DNA from: Adiantum capillus-veneris
Taxonomy: Eukaryota > Streptophyta > Polypodiopsida > Polypodiales > Pteridaceae
DNA: 64,000 bases
Direction of reading: 5' to 3'
Assembly: GCA_014529385.2 (NCBI GenBank)
Contig: CM043971.1
Location: 27,816,769 to 27,880,768 of the forward strand
Below are positions 42,411 through 54,662 of the stretch, piece after piece. Within the stretch, counting starts at the first letter, position 1. Every line of letters starts with the position of its first letter. The notes beneath the pieces are model-generated. The model worked only from the letters and a program-made list of their open reading frames with translations, did not search any database and was not told the DNA's origin. Made by a program: the position numbers and the translations under genes.

Positions 42411-44990
42411 TGTAGCTTACAGGTGCCGTCCTAGGTGACCACACCTTGTCCAAGCATCGACTTTTGATGTTTTCTATCCTATTTTTTTCGGAAAGCCTTG
42501 TAATTGTGATCTGAAAGTTGTACAATGTGAATTGTATTATTATGTCATGAGCCCAAATCCATTTGAGTTTGCCATTGGCCATTTCAAAAAATCCTAGGTA
42601 CAAATCTCAATAGCTTTAGTTTGAACACAACATTGTAACTAAATCTATTGAGCTTTATACCTAGGGCCTATCTTTTGAGTTTGAAGAGCTTTTGTACGTG
42701 CGGATACTCAGCTACGACTTGTATTCCATTTTCCTTATGATCAAGTAATTCAAAATCCATTCTAAAAAGTGCATTGTGTTTGTTGTCTCTTGCTCTTTCA
42801 ATTAAGTATAAGCATTTCAAGTTTTTTTTGTGGTTTGCACCTAAGCATTCGTGAGTCTTATCTGCAAATTTGAGAGCTTAAATCACTTGTTTTTGACATT
42901 TTGACCATAGGAGAGTGTTGTTAGACCTTAGGGCGACCTATCTGGACTGTTCTGTTGTAGTTTTCATGACTTGGTACATGATGGATCATAATTTTTATAC
43001 CTTGTCAGATGACCACCAAACTTTGTAGGTTTGTGCACTTAAACCTAATAGAGCTTCCCTTAAAGTTTTGTGACGATCCGAGTCCGTTTGATTGACGAAA
43101 TGGCATGATGACCTAGAGTGGTGACATAAGACATATGCAAATTTTCAAATCGAAGAGTGATGATTATCTTATTGGGTCTATACATTTGCTTACTAGGTTC
43201 ACTTCTTGAGGTTCACACCCTCAAAGAGTCTTTATGCCCCATCATCCAAGTCACTTTCCTACGTATTGATATATTATGTTAGTGTCACATGGCTATGCTA
43301 TAGACGCTCATCAGTGACTCACTAACAATAGTTCCTTGGTTCTTTTAATGGTATCAAAGCTATGGTAGAGGAAGAAGAATAAGGTCTCTCTCTGTATTGT
43401 ACATATCCTCTCAAGATCCTAAATCAGGTATTTTCTATGTTTGAAATATATGCATATAAAAGTTGATTTTGAGGATTCTATTCGTGGGCCTTATTGAAAT
43501 CATCATGGTCTTCATATTTGCAAAACAAAGATTTCTCATATTCCACACCAATTTTGAGTTGACAATTGGTCAAAAAATACAGTTTTGGTCTTTCAAAGTT
43601 TTGGCAGAGAAGATTGATGTTTCCATGGTGCTTACAAAGCCATGCAAGAGCTCTCAAGTTCAAGGAGCAAGGTCACGCAAAGGAGCAAGGCCATGCAAAG
43701 CCATGCACATAGAAGAATCTCTCGGAGTCGAGGAGCTATGGCTATGCAAAGCCCATATCAAGCCTTGGTGAGCAAGGTGAAGAAAGGCAAGCAAGGTGAA
43801 GAAAGGCAAGCAAGGGTCTTCAAAGCTTCTCAAAAATCAACAAAGGAAGTGATCAACCATAGAAGGTAAATTATATTATTGACCTTTACTATTTTTTCAT
43901 GTATTCTTTGATTTATTTTGCAGCGGGAAAATATGGCCTTCCTTAGAATTCCATTGGAAAATCAAGTTTTCCATTCCACGGCCCAATTTTCCACAAGAAT
44001 TTCTAGGAGACTTCCTTTAAGCAAGGCTTGGTTTTCTAAGCCTCTGTGTGGGACGCATGTCTAACCTCACCATCCTATCTTATTGCAGTATTAGCGAGAA
44101 CCACGATTAATTTTTCAATCCATGGGATGACGCTGACTCGACTACTGCATAGAGGCTACAAGAGGGTGTCAATCTCTCGGAAAACAACTAACAACTCGCA
44201 TCTAACTCAAGCTACACTCAAGTGACTGAAATCACCAAAAGCCAATTGCTCTCATCGGCAAATAAATCACATCCGTTATAGCATCAAATGACATCCAAAC
44301 GTAACGAAACTTCTAGGACGTGTTTATAAGACCTAAGCACACATACTTATGGTTTCAAACCCCACTTTAGGTCAAATTTCAAAATCGCAATTATTAATAG
44401 CAGTGGATTTTTGACCTAGCCGTTTTCGACCTAGAATGCATCTAAATGCTTAGCAACGATGTCCCAATACCCCGCATATGCTTAGTTTTTTATTTGAAAG
44501 TGTAAATTCCTATTTCTGATGAAATTAGGCCGCGGGTCGGCGACACCAAAAGCTACGGATTATTGTGAACTGCTTGCGTCAATGCGTAGAGCTCTTACCT
44601 GTGGTTGCAATGCAACTAATGTGATTGCAATGTGACAATCGGGGAGGGAGTAGGAAGCGCGAGAAGGAGAGGAGTGAGTGTCGTTAGCTCACGCTGTGTA
44701 TTTCTTATCCAAAACTTATAAAAAACTTACAAAAATTGGCTGTTATACCTTAGCCAACGTTTTTGGGTGGTCAAAACTAAAACTTTGGAGTTCTACCAAA
44801 GCTGGGTAATGATTGGCTGATACAATGTAGCCCCGACTCATTAATTACAGATTTTATCCGAGAAAATAGGAGTTACAATATTCTCGATTTATCAAAATAA
44901 TAAGTGTTTTACAAAGAGAACTCCGAAAAATGGTATCCGTGTTAGCTTGCTGCTAACATTCCCCCCCTCCTCGCCTGTGTCGTCCCTTGA
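42411..44990. other. No gene; LTR/leader-like features and short tandem repeats
   Basis: ATGGTATCAAAGCTATGG at about 43350 resembles a copia primer-binding site, but no CA-ending LTR precedes it. At 43660-43710 and 43770-43812 there are short tandem repeats (AAGGAGCAAGG[T/C]CA[C/T]GCAAAG and GCAAGGTGAAGAAAG). The rest is AT-rich without coding signal. Confidence 0.4.
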
Positions 44991-44999
44991 CACAGCTTT

Positions 45000-47799
45000 A
45001 TGGGCTGAAATAATCTTCGGGTTGACGGCTTGCGAGGCGGTGTTTAAGCGCATTCAGTGCCTTCTGGTATCTGATTTTTCTTTCTTTATGTGGCACTTGC
45101 AAAAATTGCATGGTCACTCTGTTCTTCAGCTTCACCGCTGAGTAGCTTACAAATCTTGAGGTAAGGTTGTTGATCACTGACGCAAATATCTTCGTTCGCC
45201 AGGTGAAGAATCACGTGTAGAAAGCTTCCTCAAACACCAACATATTATGTGATGGCAAGAACATACACCGGGCATAGAAGCCATAGAGTACATCTTCGGA
45301 AGGCTGACCACTGAGATCATAGCATCACCCTTTATTTTCCTCGAGGAATGACATCCACTGGGTGCTTGCTTGCTTTGGCTCATTAAAAACTTCAATACAA
45401 GTGAGAAGCATTCGGTATATCTTGTATAACATTGCACATGAGAGATCTGGTAGACTTTTGGAGAAAGACATGGCGCCCATTAGGGTTTTCACCATGTATT
45501 CCTTTGTTGCTTGTCCTTTCTTTGGAGCTGGCAGTCTGGGGTAGTTCAGCCAGGTTGGTCGTTTCTTTGTCAGTGCCTCATTTTGCCATGTCCTTACTCT
45601 GGGTACCGGACAGAAACTGGGATCTCTTTGGAGGGCTGTAAGTGCTCTTGTGAACAGAATCAAATACCTCGGACTCTTGTTCAACCAACTCAACCTCCAC
45701 TTTGGGTGGTCTTTATCTGCGCCATCTTCTTGCGTGTCTTTGTACAGCCTCTCTTTTACCTGTAGTAGTTCCACTTTTATGAGAGGGTATGGTAGGGATT
45801 GTTGATGCCATTACACATTGATCTTATTAATAGTGAGTTGAGTGACGTTGACAGAGTGTAGGACTCTCAACTCCCAATCCATTGCAGATTTCCACTACTC
45901 AGCCACCTCTTGGGTGATCTTCTCTTTCAGTGCATCCTCCTTAGTTTTTGATAGTTGGACCATAAGCACTATGTCTCCATCTATGATGTCAATCTGAAAA
46001 TCCTTGTCACCACTCGGCTCTGTCGTCGACTGTGTCTCAAACTCAGCAAATGAGACCGAGGGTATATCTATCTGCGGCGGCTCTGAAGGGCCTGCCTCTT
46101 CTTGCGTATCTGTCTTTCCTTCCCTCAAGAGTTGGTTAAATCTCTTGAGCTCTGCTATTTCTTTTAGGATCTCTTCTTCTCTCTGGACTCGTATCAATGC
46201 CAGGTCCTTGCGTTGTGATTGCTCCAGCTTTAATTCTAACTCCAGGTCCTTGTTTTTCTTTTCTAGTGCCTTATATACTTCATCGGTCCCTTTGATCGAG
46301 GCCACGACTGGATTTTCTCTTATCTGCCATAAGAAGATTGCCTGATCATTTATTCTCTGTTAAGAGTATTGCGAAGAAGCATTTGCAACATCCAATTGCA
46401 CTTGAATTTTTTGAGCTGACAGGGATGTCGTAAGAAGATCATTTGTAACTTCTGTCAGTTGCTCGTCTTTAGCTTTGCAAGTATCTGATAATTTGGTGAG
46501 CAGTTCACCTAACTCTTCCATTTCTTTCTGCTAATGATCTCTGGCTAGCTGATGCTGTTCAGCTTCGGCTTTCGTCTCCTACACTTGCCTCTAAAGATTG
46601 GTGATGACAGTCATTCTGTCTTCTAACTCTCCTTGGAGAGCGTCAATCACCATCTCAAGATCTTTGGCCTTTGTGTTGCGGCTAAGTGCTGTTGAACGGA
46701 GTCTCTCCATCATGTCTTGCATTTGCCTTGCATATTCATTTACTTGCAGTATAACCTCGTCATTTGACTGTCAATCCTCTTGTCTTGCCAGCTGGGTTGA
46801 TGTGCCTATAGCCTCATGTGTGTCTTTCTGTTACATCGTAGCTGGTGGTTCTTCTTGCGTGGAGGTAGAGGGTTAGTCTTTTTCTTTGTCATCATGAGGC
46901 TTTGTGGATGCCTCGATTGTTTCTTGTTGTGTGGAAGTAGAAGGTGTTGGCTCAGATTGCGTAGTCTCTTCAAGTGCAGGGCTCACTTCCTTTTTCAGCT
47001 CAGGTTCTTTCTATTGTTGCTGGTGTTGTGTAGCAGTGGCCTTTTGTGTGGATTCATCTGTCTTTGTCTCTTCAGGCTTTTGAGTAGCTTCGGCGGCTTT
47101 CTCTTGTTCCAGCTCTGCTTCTTTTTCTTTTTGTTTCTCTTGCTGGTCAGCCTCTTGTGTAGATTCTGTTGCTTTGGTAGACTCAGATTCTTTCTCTTTC
47201 TCAGGTGATGGTGGTGGGCTTGGCATAGGACGGTCCTGTTCAGTAGAGGGTGAAGTGGGTCTGGGAGACTCATAGCCCTCTTCTTGTGCTTCTTCTCTAG
47301 CCATCTCCTCGGCTTGTCCCCGTTCCTCTTCCTCTTTTGCCTTTCTAGCCGCTTCTTCGGCTTCTTTCAGCTTGAGGGCTTTGGCTTCTTGGTACATTTT
47401 CTCCAAAGTTTTTGTCGGATCTTCAGCCTCTTTTCTAGTGTGATGCTTCGTTCTTGGGCCTTTAAGTCCGCTAGGCACTGGGCTAGGCACCCATTTCTCT
47501 GGGTCCTTCCCTTGTGCTTGTCAACTGCACTGGTAGGCCTGTTTCTCTCTTTCAAAACGAGTTTGTTTCTATGCGGACTCTTCTTGGTGGACATCCACAG
47601 CTTTTCTCTTCATTTCTTCTCTTCTCGATCTCTTCTTCTCATTATCAGAGCTCTCGTTGTTGTGCCTTTCCGACGAGCTGTCAGCTGATTCTTCATAGGA
47701 TTTATAAGATCTCTTTCCTGACCTTGTAGCTCTCGAAGAGGGTTGTCCTACCAATATCCATGTATTTTGATCAGGGGCAGGTGGTAGATTGTCAGCCAT
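45000..47799 (-). pseudogene. Unknown coiled-coil/charged protein gene, copy B, antisense to the Ty3 element
   Basis: ATG 47797-47799 gives MADNLPPAPDQNTWILVGQP. A very charged low-complexity part follows (KEAEEAARKAKEEEERGQAE; 47490-47011), then a coiled coil (46305-45895, YKALEKKNKDLELELKLEQS) and the more ordered C-terminal part, with WLNYP, SLPDLSCAMLYKIYRMLLTC and MFLPSHNMLVFEEAF. It has at least six in-frame stops, so it is a pseudogene, though frame use is consistent over ~2.7 kb. It matches copy A (40.6-42.4 kb). Its start overlaps the first open frame of the plus-strand gag region (from 47789), i.e. divergent, head-to-head. Function unknown; the architecture resembles a structural or gag-like TE protein. 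Confidence 0.5.
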
Positions 47800-47999
47800 A
47801 CCGATGGCATGGTATGCTATCCTTGTCAAAAATCAGGGTATACTCGGAGAAACCTCCAGTACAGTTTCCATCGAAGAAAGTGTGAATCAAGGCAATTCCT
47901 TGCACACAATTCTTGAAGAAGTCTCAGACACTTTTTCAGACTCAACATCCAAAATGTCTTCTTACTCGACTCACTCGAAAACTGGAACGATAGTGCACT

Positions 48000-49153
48000 A
48001 TAAGCATATACTCTCATTTTATAAGACTAATCCCCATGGAGCTCAGGTTTACCTAGACCCTAATAAGGAGTATGCTATTCGCATTGAGTTCGAAGAAGAG
48101 ATTAGGGCAAACAAACAAGGAAAAATGTACATGGATCGAAACGGAACTCAGTATTTACAAGTCAAAAACCCTAATGTGATAGACAAATGGGGTTTAGAAG
48201 TAAACACCATAATACCATATATGTCAGCAAAAGAAAGACCACTAACTTTAGAATTCGAGGGATACAAACAAGTAGATTTGAAGCCTTTGAAACGGTTTAG
48301 TACAGATAATCCTCGGATCGGAGTCTATTGTTAGGAAGATAGAAACATAAAAGATCTTCTGTGGACTTTGCATGCCAAACCAGGACAACTAACGGCCATG
48401 AAGATCATCTATATCTTTAAGATCAAGGACAAGGGTTCTGCAGATCTACCAACCTACCTGTTTAGGGATTGCTCTAACAACAACTTCGTTATGATGACTC
48501 TCGAGGAGGTAGAACAAACCAAATACCAAGGGTATTCCATAAGGGATTGGATATTGGGACAAGGACCAGAAACAATTCCAAGAGATGAACACTGTGAGAG
48601 ATCATCTAAGAGTAATGTTAAGAAACTAGAAACCACCTCATCACGTAGAAAACCGGGTGACACTAAGTCCAGTCCAGGGCTACACGAGTCACTATTTTCA
48701 ATAGGCTGGTTTGAAGGACTTGGAACAGGACCAACTGCCAGGAGACTGGTTGAACCAAACAAACGCGTCAGACCAGCTGATTTTCAAAAATGGGTCAGAA
48801 AATACAGTGGATCAGGGGATCCATACGACCACTTAGCAAGCTTTAAGCAAGTGCTAAGAGCAGAACGTATATTCGATTTCCATACTCAATTCAAGGGGTT
48901 TGGAATGACATTAGAAAGAAAAGCATTGACATGGTTCCAAAACATTCCACCAAGGTCAATCATGGACTTAAACACATTAGCTGCTTGTTCCAAAACGGGG
49001 ATCAAACATGGTGAGTCTGTTAGGGATTCTGCAACTCGAATGAAACATTACATTGCCAGATTCCCAAGGGCTAGAGTTACCTGTAGAAGAACGACTTGTA
49101 TCTTTGTTTTTAGAGGGACTGCTAAACAAAGAACTTCATGCTATACTCTATAG
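48000..49153 (+). pseudogene. Ty3 gag
   Basis: Frame 47789-48334 (SFYKTNPHGAQVYLDPNKEY) is followed by 48368-49153. The latter carries the retrotransposon gag core: FQKWVRKYSGSGDPYDHLAS, FKQVLRAERIF, FGMTLERKALTWFQNIPP. The order and the W-F spacing match plant Ty3 Gag. A stop at 48332-48334 and frame drift after about 49060 disable it. The product would form the virus-like particle. Confidence 0.65.
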
Positions 49154-49255
49154 TAAAAAGTATACAACCCTAAAAGAGTGTGTGCCAGATGCTATTGACT
49201 AAATACGAAAGTCTCCTCTCAAAGAATCAAAAGGAGAAGAAGCAAAAGATATGAG

Positions 49256-50056
49256 ATGAGAAAACAAAAACAACGGGTTGAAATCGAGGAGAAAGCAAAA
49301 AAGCTATTCCAAGAAAAGTTGAAAGAAACTGGAAGTGAATTCAAGGAAACAACCGTGAAATCTGGAGGATCCATACTGGTTGATAAAATTTTTGAGCCTA
49401 TTAATGCCGCCTTGGAAGCCTACCAAGCAGGACTTAAAGCAAGCCAAAGCATGGAAAACAAATGGAAAAACTATCCTTCTCCAGACATGGAAGCAGCTAA
49501 GTTGGAAGCTTATCAAAATTTGATAAGAATCACGCAAGAAATGCTAGAAAAACAAAAACCCAAGCTTGAAAGTATCGTAAAACCTGAAGAGCTTGTGGTA
49601 AGAGACACTAAAGAAAAATTCGATGTGGTGACAAAACCCCACCTTGCAACAAAAGAACCAAAACTTATAGTGCCGGACAACGAAGATGCCTAAGACGGAA
49701 TTCCATTCGTAGAGGAAAACTGGCCAGGACACTTATGGGAAAAAGTGAGAGAGCTCAATGATGGGAGCCTAACTCTAAAGTCAGCTCCTATAGAGGAAGT
49801 CTGGTTGGATAACCTACCTTCTGATGTGAACATGGATAAACAATCCTTGTACGGGGATTGCAGATCTGAAGCTTCAGGAATGTCGAAACCATTGACCTTG
49901 AAAACATTACCTTCTTACTTGGGAGATAACGAAGATGAATCTGTAGTGTGTAAGACCACTCAAGTAAAAAGAGCTGAACAGACCCTGGAAGTAGACAACA
50001 TTCATTCAATCATGTCTACACCCATCCAATGCACTCTACCTTGGGAGAACTGCTAA
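49256..50056 (+). pseudogene. Ty3 gag-pol linker, lysine/glutamate-rich
   Basis: Frames 49256-49693 and 49745-50056 are in-register pieces separated by a TAA. They are charged and helical (RVEIEEKAKKLFQEKLKETG) and contain no CCHC knuckle that I can see. They lie between gag and protease, so they probably represent the C-terminal Gag or linker region. Confidence 0.45.
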
Positions 50057-50252
50057 AACTCAGACCATACTTATGGAATGATCTACAGAAAACCCTAGAG
50101 AAGGTGGGGATAACGGGGCTAAACTCGAAAAATTTGGGAAAATTGAAAAATTAAATGGACAACAAAGAGAGTCGATCTGTTCCCATGAACAAAGTCGGAG
50201 AATATTATGAAGGGGAAGAAGGAAACACCACCCTCCCAGTGACATTGAAACC

Positions 50253-50714
50253 ATGGCAATACTGGATAGTGGACCTGGCATAGTCATAGCCACTAAAGCA
50301 GTATGGGAATCCTGGGGACAGCCAACCATTAGACAAACGCGAATGAAATTGCAATTGGCTGACGGACACATTGAGAAACCATTAGGGTTGCTTGAAAAAG
50401 TGATAGTCAATTCCTGTGTCAACACACTTTTGCCATAGTAGACTTTGGAAAAAAAACTCAACTATGAAATCATATTGGGAAGACCTTTCATGCAACATGT
50501 ACAACTTATCCAAGATTGGGGAAACAATTATCTATACTTGAAGCAAGTGGGATCTATAACAAGAGTAAATTTAAAAGATCACACTTATAGAGATGTCTTA
50601 AAAACACCCATACAAGAGTTTGATTCAGTCTCTTTGGCTGAAACTAAACTTCCATCCTGGTTAAACAAAGACACTCCTATTTGGATGTGTGGAGCTTCAA
50701 AAATGGAAGCTTAA
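50253..50714 (+). pseudogene. Ty3 aspartic protease (first copy)
   Basis: The active-site strand reads AILDSGPGIVIATKAVWESW (DSG in place of the usual DTG). The flap and C-terminal part read LQLADGHIEKPLGLLEKVIV, then YEIILGRPFMQHVQ with the ILGRPF signature. A TAG at 50437-50439 separates the two pieces. Retropepsin would cleave the polyprotein. Confidence 0.65.
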
Positions 50715-50824
50715 GATGAGAAGAATGTATCCTAGAAAGGGACTGTACAGACGAAGCCTATGTACCTGAACCCTTTCCAGAGCATTTATTTGAGCCATTC
50801 GAGTGGACTCAAATTTTAGCGACA

Positions 50825-51525
50825 ATGGATGTATGTGTGAATACGTCTATGTCTACTCAATTTTTCAATGAGGATGGCTACGACATAATTCCCATCCAAA
50901 TGATTTCAATCCTCAATATTGGAGACAAAAATGAGGAACCCAAGGACTTAATGAAAGCTCAACAAGTCTTTTTAGACCTCTACTACGACGGAACAAATGA
51001 GTTAGATGAATACTCAGCTGCCTCAGAGAAAAAGAACATATAAGAGCTAAGTTACTCCTAAAAGGAGGGGAGGAAAATTTTTTTGACTTTCCAAACTAGA
51101 AATCAAGAAGACAAAAATGGTATAGACAAAAAAGGGACACCAGAATTGTGAAAACACGACCTATGCCATCAATCTCCAGTAGAACACAATTCCTAATGTA
51201 GATAGATGCAAATGATTGTGTCAAGGATAAAATCACTGGTAGATATCCTTCAAACAAAAACTCAGAAATATCTCAAACATCAAGAAAAACAAGGAAAGGT
51301 ACTCAAGCAAATCCACAGGATAAGAAACCACTCATGACCCGAGTCGAGCGGAAAAAGAAATATCAAGAATTGAAAAAAGCTCCAAAGGAGATATACACAA
51401 CCAAAATGGAAACCACGGAAGAGGATGGTAAGGATGTAATGAGCGTTCCATCCCATTACAAAAAGTATACTCTCCAAGATCAAATAATAATAGTCAGACA
51501 ACCTGTTAGGGAACTACGAAAATAG
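50825..51525 (+). other. Spacer between protease and RT with eroded frames
   Basis: Frames 50825-51043 (MDVCVNTSMSTQFFNEDGYD) and 51334-51525 are lysine-rich and contain no known motif. They are probably the protease-RT linker of the polyprotein. Confidence 0.4.
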
Positions 51526-51639
51526 GGCGAGTCTTAAGAAGGGCCTGAAAACGCTAAAAAGATAGACTTGGCTAAACCCGGAGAAGGGCCTACACATGCT
51601 TACATTGCGAATGACTTAACATAAGAAGAAGAAGAGATT

Positions 51640-52490
51640 TTGCTAAGCTTGTTAAAGGAATACCGAGATATCTTCACTTGGTCTTACAAGAATCTCAAGG
51701 GTGTTGATCCAGAAATCTGTCAATATACCATACCCATGAGAGATGATGCGAAACCAAGTATACAAAGGCCATACACATATAACGAAACATTTACCAGGAA
51801 GATAAAAGAAGAGATTGAAAAGCTAAAGAAAGTCGAATTCATTTATGAAATTGAACACACAGATTGGGTGTCTCCAATTGTGGTAGTACCCAAGAAAAAT
51901 GGAAAATTACGAGTGTGTGTTAATCTCAAAAAAGTGAATGCAGCTACTATTAGAGACAACTTTCCTCTTCTAATCATTGAGCATGTTTTAGAACGAGTTG
52001 CAGAGGAAAAGAAGCTTACAGCTTCTTAGATGGCTTTTTGGGATACAATCAACTTTTGGTTGACCCAAAAGATTAGCATAAAACTGCTTTTGCAATAGAA
52101 TGGGGTATATTTGCCTATCGGGTTATGCCGTTTGGGTTAACTAATGCTCCAACCACATTTCAAAGGTTGATGAACCATGCTTTCAAAGAATATCTTAGGA
52201 AATTCTTAGAAGTATATATGGATGATCTACGCATACATTCATCAATCCGGGCTGATCATTTTGAACACCTCAAAAAGGTATTCAAAAAATGTAGACTTTA
52301 TAGGATTTGCTTAAATCCTGAAAAGTGCACATTCATGGGTAGACAAATAAAAATTCTTGGACATTTAGTGTCTAAAAATGGCATAGCTACTCATATTGAA
52401 AAGATTCATGTCATTGCTGATTTGCCTAGACCAACAACAGTCAAGGGGGTACAAGCCTTCATGGGGCATTGTGGATATTACTGACGGTTC
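51640..52490 (+). pseudogene. Ty3 reverse transcriptase
   Basis: Motifs in order: FTWSYKNLKGVDPEI, VEFIYEIEHTDWVSPIVVVP, KKNGKLRVCVNLKKVNAAT, then FLDGFLGYNQLLVDPKD after a TAG at 52027-52029. A TAG at 52075-52077 follows, then YRVMPFGLTNAPTTFQRLMN, the catalytic VYMDDLRIHS (YMDD) and LNPEKCTF...ILGHLVS. Three stops break the frame. Domain order and the MPFGLTNAP motif are diagnostic of Ty3 RT. Confidence 0.85.
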
Positions 52491-52995
52491 ATCTACGTGT
52501 ATCCTATGATTGCAAAACCCATGTATACCTTGATTACACACTTTGAATGGACCAAGGCATGTGATGAATCTTTCATGAAGCTTAAGCAAGCTCTCACCTT
52601 AGCTCCAATATTGAAAGCACCAGATTGAAATAAGATATTCCACGTACATGTAGATGCTTCCAATTTTGCTATCGGTTGTATTCTAGCTCAACCAGGAAAC
52701 GAGAAAATTGACTTTCCTATTTCTTATGCTAGCCGACAATTGAACATGTCAGAAAAGAATAACACCACCACCGAAAGGGAAGGATTAGGAATGATCTATG
52801 CCGTTAAAAAGTATAGACGTTACCTATTAGCCAACAAGTTTGTGTTCTTTGTGGACCACCAAGCTTTGTTGTATTTGGTCAACAAGCCATGCAACACAGG
52901 GAGGATAGTGAGATTGTTCATCATTACTCTAGAATTTGATTTCATCGTGGTTGTTAAAAAGGGCACTACACACCAATGAGCAGATCATTTATCAA
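52490..52995 (+). pseudogene. Ty3 RNase H
   Basis: FHVHVDASNFAIGCILAQPG holds the first Asp, NNTTTEREGLGMIYAVKKYR the Glu, and FVFFVDHQALLYLVNKP the second Asp. The domain ends with QADHLSR after a TGA at 52977-52979. A TGA at 52625-52627 also interrupts it. It removes the RNA strand during reverse transcription. Confidence 0.8.
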
Positions 52996-53039
52996 GGAGT
53001 GTTTCAGGAGAATCACCTAAAGGGGTAGACAATGATCTA

Positions 53040-53450
53040 CCAGATGCCTATTTGTTCTCCGTGGAAATGATACCTAGATGGTCGAAAAACATTGTGTCAT
53101 TGATGACAATAGCTCAAGTGGATTCACAAATACCACTTCCTATCACAATCGGATTAATCGAGCAATCAGCTATGTATCAATTACTAGTTGGTAGGCTATA
53201 CAAAAGAAATCGAGACGGGATATTGCTTTTATGCATCAATCCTGAAGAAAAAGAACAATACCTAAGTCAAGCACATGTTGCCATAGTACGACTTCACTTT
53301 GCGAAAGACCAAACTATGCAACGAATCTTGAGACTTGGAGTATTTTGGCCGACTATGAGGAAAGATGTTCGATCGTTTGTAAAGGAGGGATTGCCCTCAA
53401 TGTCAAAAACAAATACCCATACCTCATGTAACATTGTTTCAAATGTCACC
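53040..53450 (+). pseudogene. First integrase-type zinc-binding (H2C2) segment
   Basis: MYQLLVGRLYKRNRDG, then QAHVAIVRLHFAKDQTMQRI and LGVFWPTMRKDVRSFVKE give the HH half. One frame over, DCPQCQKQIP gives the CC half. So the H2C2 module is complete apart from one frameshift near 53386. It is preceded by PRWSKNIV, and a second PRWSNYLV module follows. Confidence 0.7.
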
Positions 53451-54026
53451 TGTTCCTAGGTGGAGTAACTATTTAGTTGCTTACTTATCAAGCCAAACAT
53501 TTCCTGAGGATATGAGTAAATGCCGTCAAAGAGCAATTGAAACTGAAGCAAGAGACTATGCTCTTATTGGGAACCAATTGTATCGGAGAGGTAAGGACCA
53601 ACATTTGCATCGTTGTGCAAACGAAGACGAGTATATTCCGATTATAGAACAAGCACATGCTGGATTAGCTGGAGGTCACTTTTCTAGTGAGACCACTGCA
53701 AGAGCAATCTTGATGGTAGGCATATGGTGGCCAACAATTTTTGCAGATGCTAAAGAATATGTTTGAAGGTGTGATGCTTGTCAACGAGAAAAAATACCGA
53801 CACGTGTAGATAGCATTCCCTTAAGACCAATGATGGGGGCTAGAGCTTTCGCAAAATGGGGTATAGATTTTGCTGGACCAATACATCCACCTAATTATAG
53901 AACTCAAGCTCAATATATCATTGTAGCTACGGACTATTTGACCAAGTGAACCGAGGCTAAAGAAACTCAAAAGAATGATGCCAGAACCACTGCTGCATTC
54001 TTATATGAGTATGTATTCACGAGATA
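53451..54026 (+). pseudogene. Second H2C2 segment and first part of the integrase core
   Basis: LIGNQLYRRGKDQ, QAHAGLAGGHFSSETTARAI and GIWWPTIFADAKEYV are followed, after a TGA at 53764-53766, by RCDACQREK. The integrase core follows: AFAKWGIDFAGPIHPP (first Asp), IIVATDYLTK (TGA at 53947-53949) and TTAAFLYEYVFTR. Here the CACTA element interrupts it. The core resumes at 60083. Confidence 0.8.
54024..54026. repeat. ATA target-site duplication, left
   Basis: ATA directly before CACTACAAGAGG; identical ATA at 60080-60082. Confidence 0.85.
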
Positions 54027-54049
54027 CACTACAAGAGGTTGTGTGCTCT

Positions 54050-54300
54050 TGTGACGCTGTTAGCGACGGAAATACACTGGGTTTTTATAACCCCCGGCGT
54101 CGCTACGAGCGTCGCTACGAGAGCGTCACTATCTGCGTCGCTATAGGCGTCGCTATATGCGTCGCTATATGTGTCGCTATATAGCGACGCCCATAGAGAC
54201 GCTCATAGCGACGCTCATAGCGACGGTTACACAGAAGACTATAGCGACGCTCATAGCGACGCTACAGAGCCATAAATAGCGACGCTTATAGCGACGCCCG
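54050..54300. repeat. Left subterminal GCGTCGCTAT array with inverted halves
   Basis: Units GCGTCGCTA[T/C] run direct at 54096-54180, then turn to ATAGCGACGC orientation at 54180-54300, so the block can fold back on itself at GCTATATAGC. Presumed binding sites for the element's DNA-binding protein. Confidence 0.8.
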
Positions 54301-54662
54301 AGAGAATTTTTTTTTGGTGGCAGGACATTGAATGCCCTGCCACCCATCAACCATATTGTACTTGATTCACTTTTTAAAAAAAGTGCAAGGATAGATAATA
54401 GACCCAAAATAGTCACCCACAAGACGCATTGTTTGCAAAATTGACAATTGTACACATCATAGGCAAAATGAATTGATTGGCAAATGTAATAATGACAATT
54501 GTACAACATCATAAGCATAAAGAATTGATTGGCAAAAGGAACTGCGGTGACAAATGTAATAATATACATGGTTCAAAAAGACGTATAAAATCCGTCTCAT
54601 GATACATAAGCTATGAGAAACCCTAAACTAATGCTATCTAGCTACGGCTAAACTGACGTCGT
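54301..54662. other. Non-coding CACTA left arm
   Basis: Holds GGTGGCAGGACATTGAATG / CCTGCCACC self-complementary bases at 54315-54343 and a repeated phrase AATTGATTGGCAAA (about 54471 and 54524). The second-gene 3' end lies here. No other gene. Confidence 0.45.

Noticed and set aside
43340-43365. TGGTATCAAAGC as a primer-binding site of an LTR element
   Set aside because: No LTR with a CA end directly precedes it; left as a weak hint only.
46816-47688. Hydrophobic plus-strand frames that look like membrane proteins
   Set aside because: Exact antisense of the Lys/Glu/Gln-rich minus-strand gene; such shadows are Phe/Leu/Ser-rich by codon complementarity.
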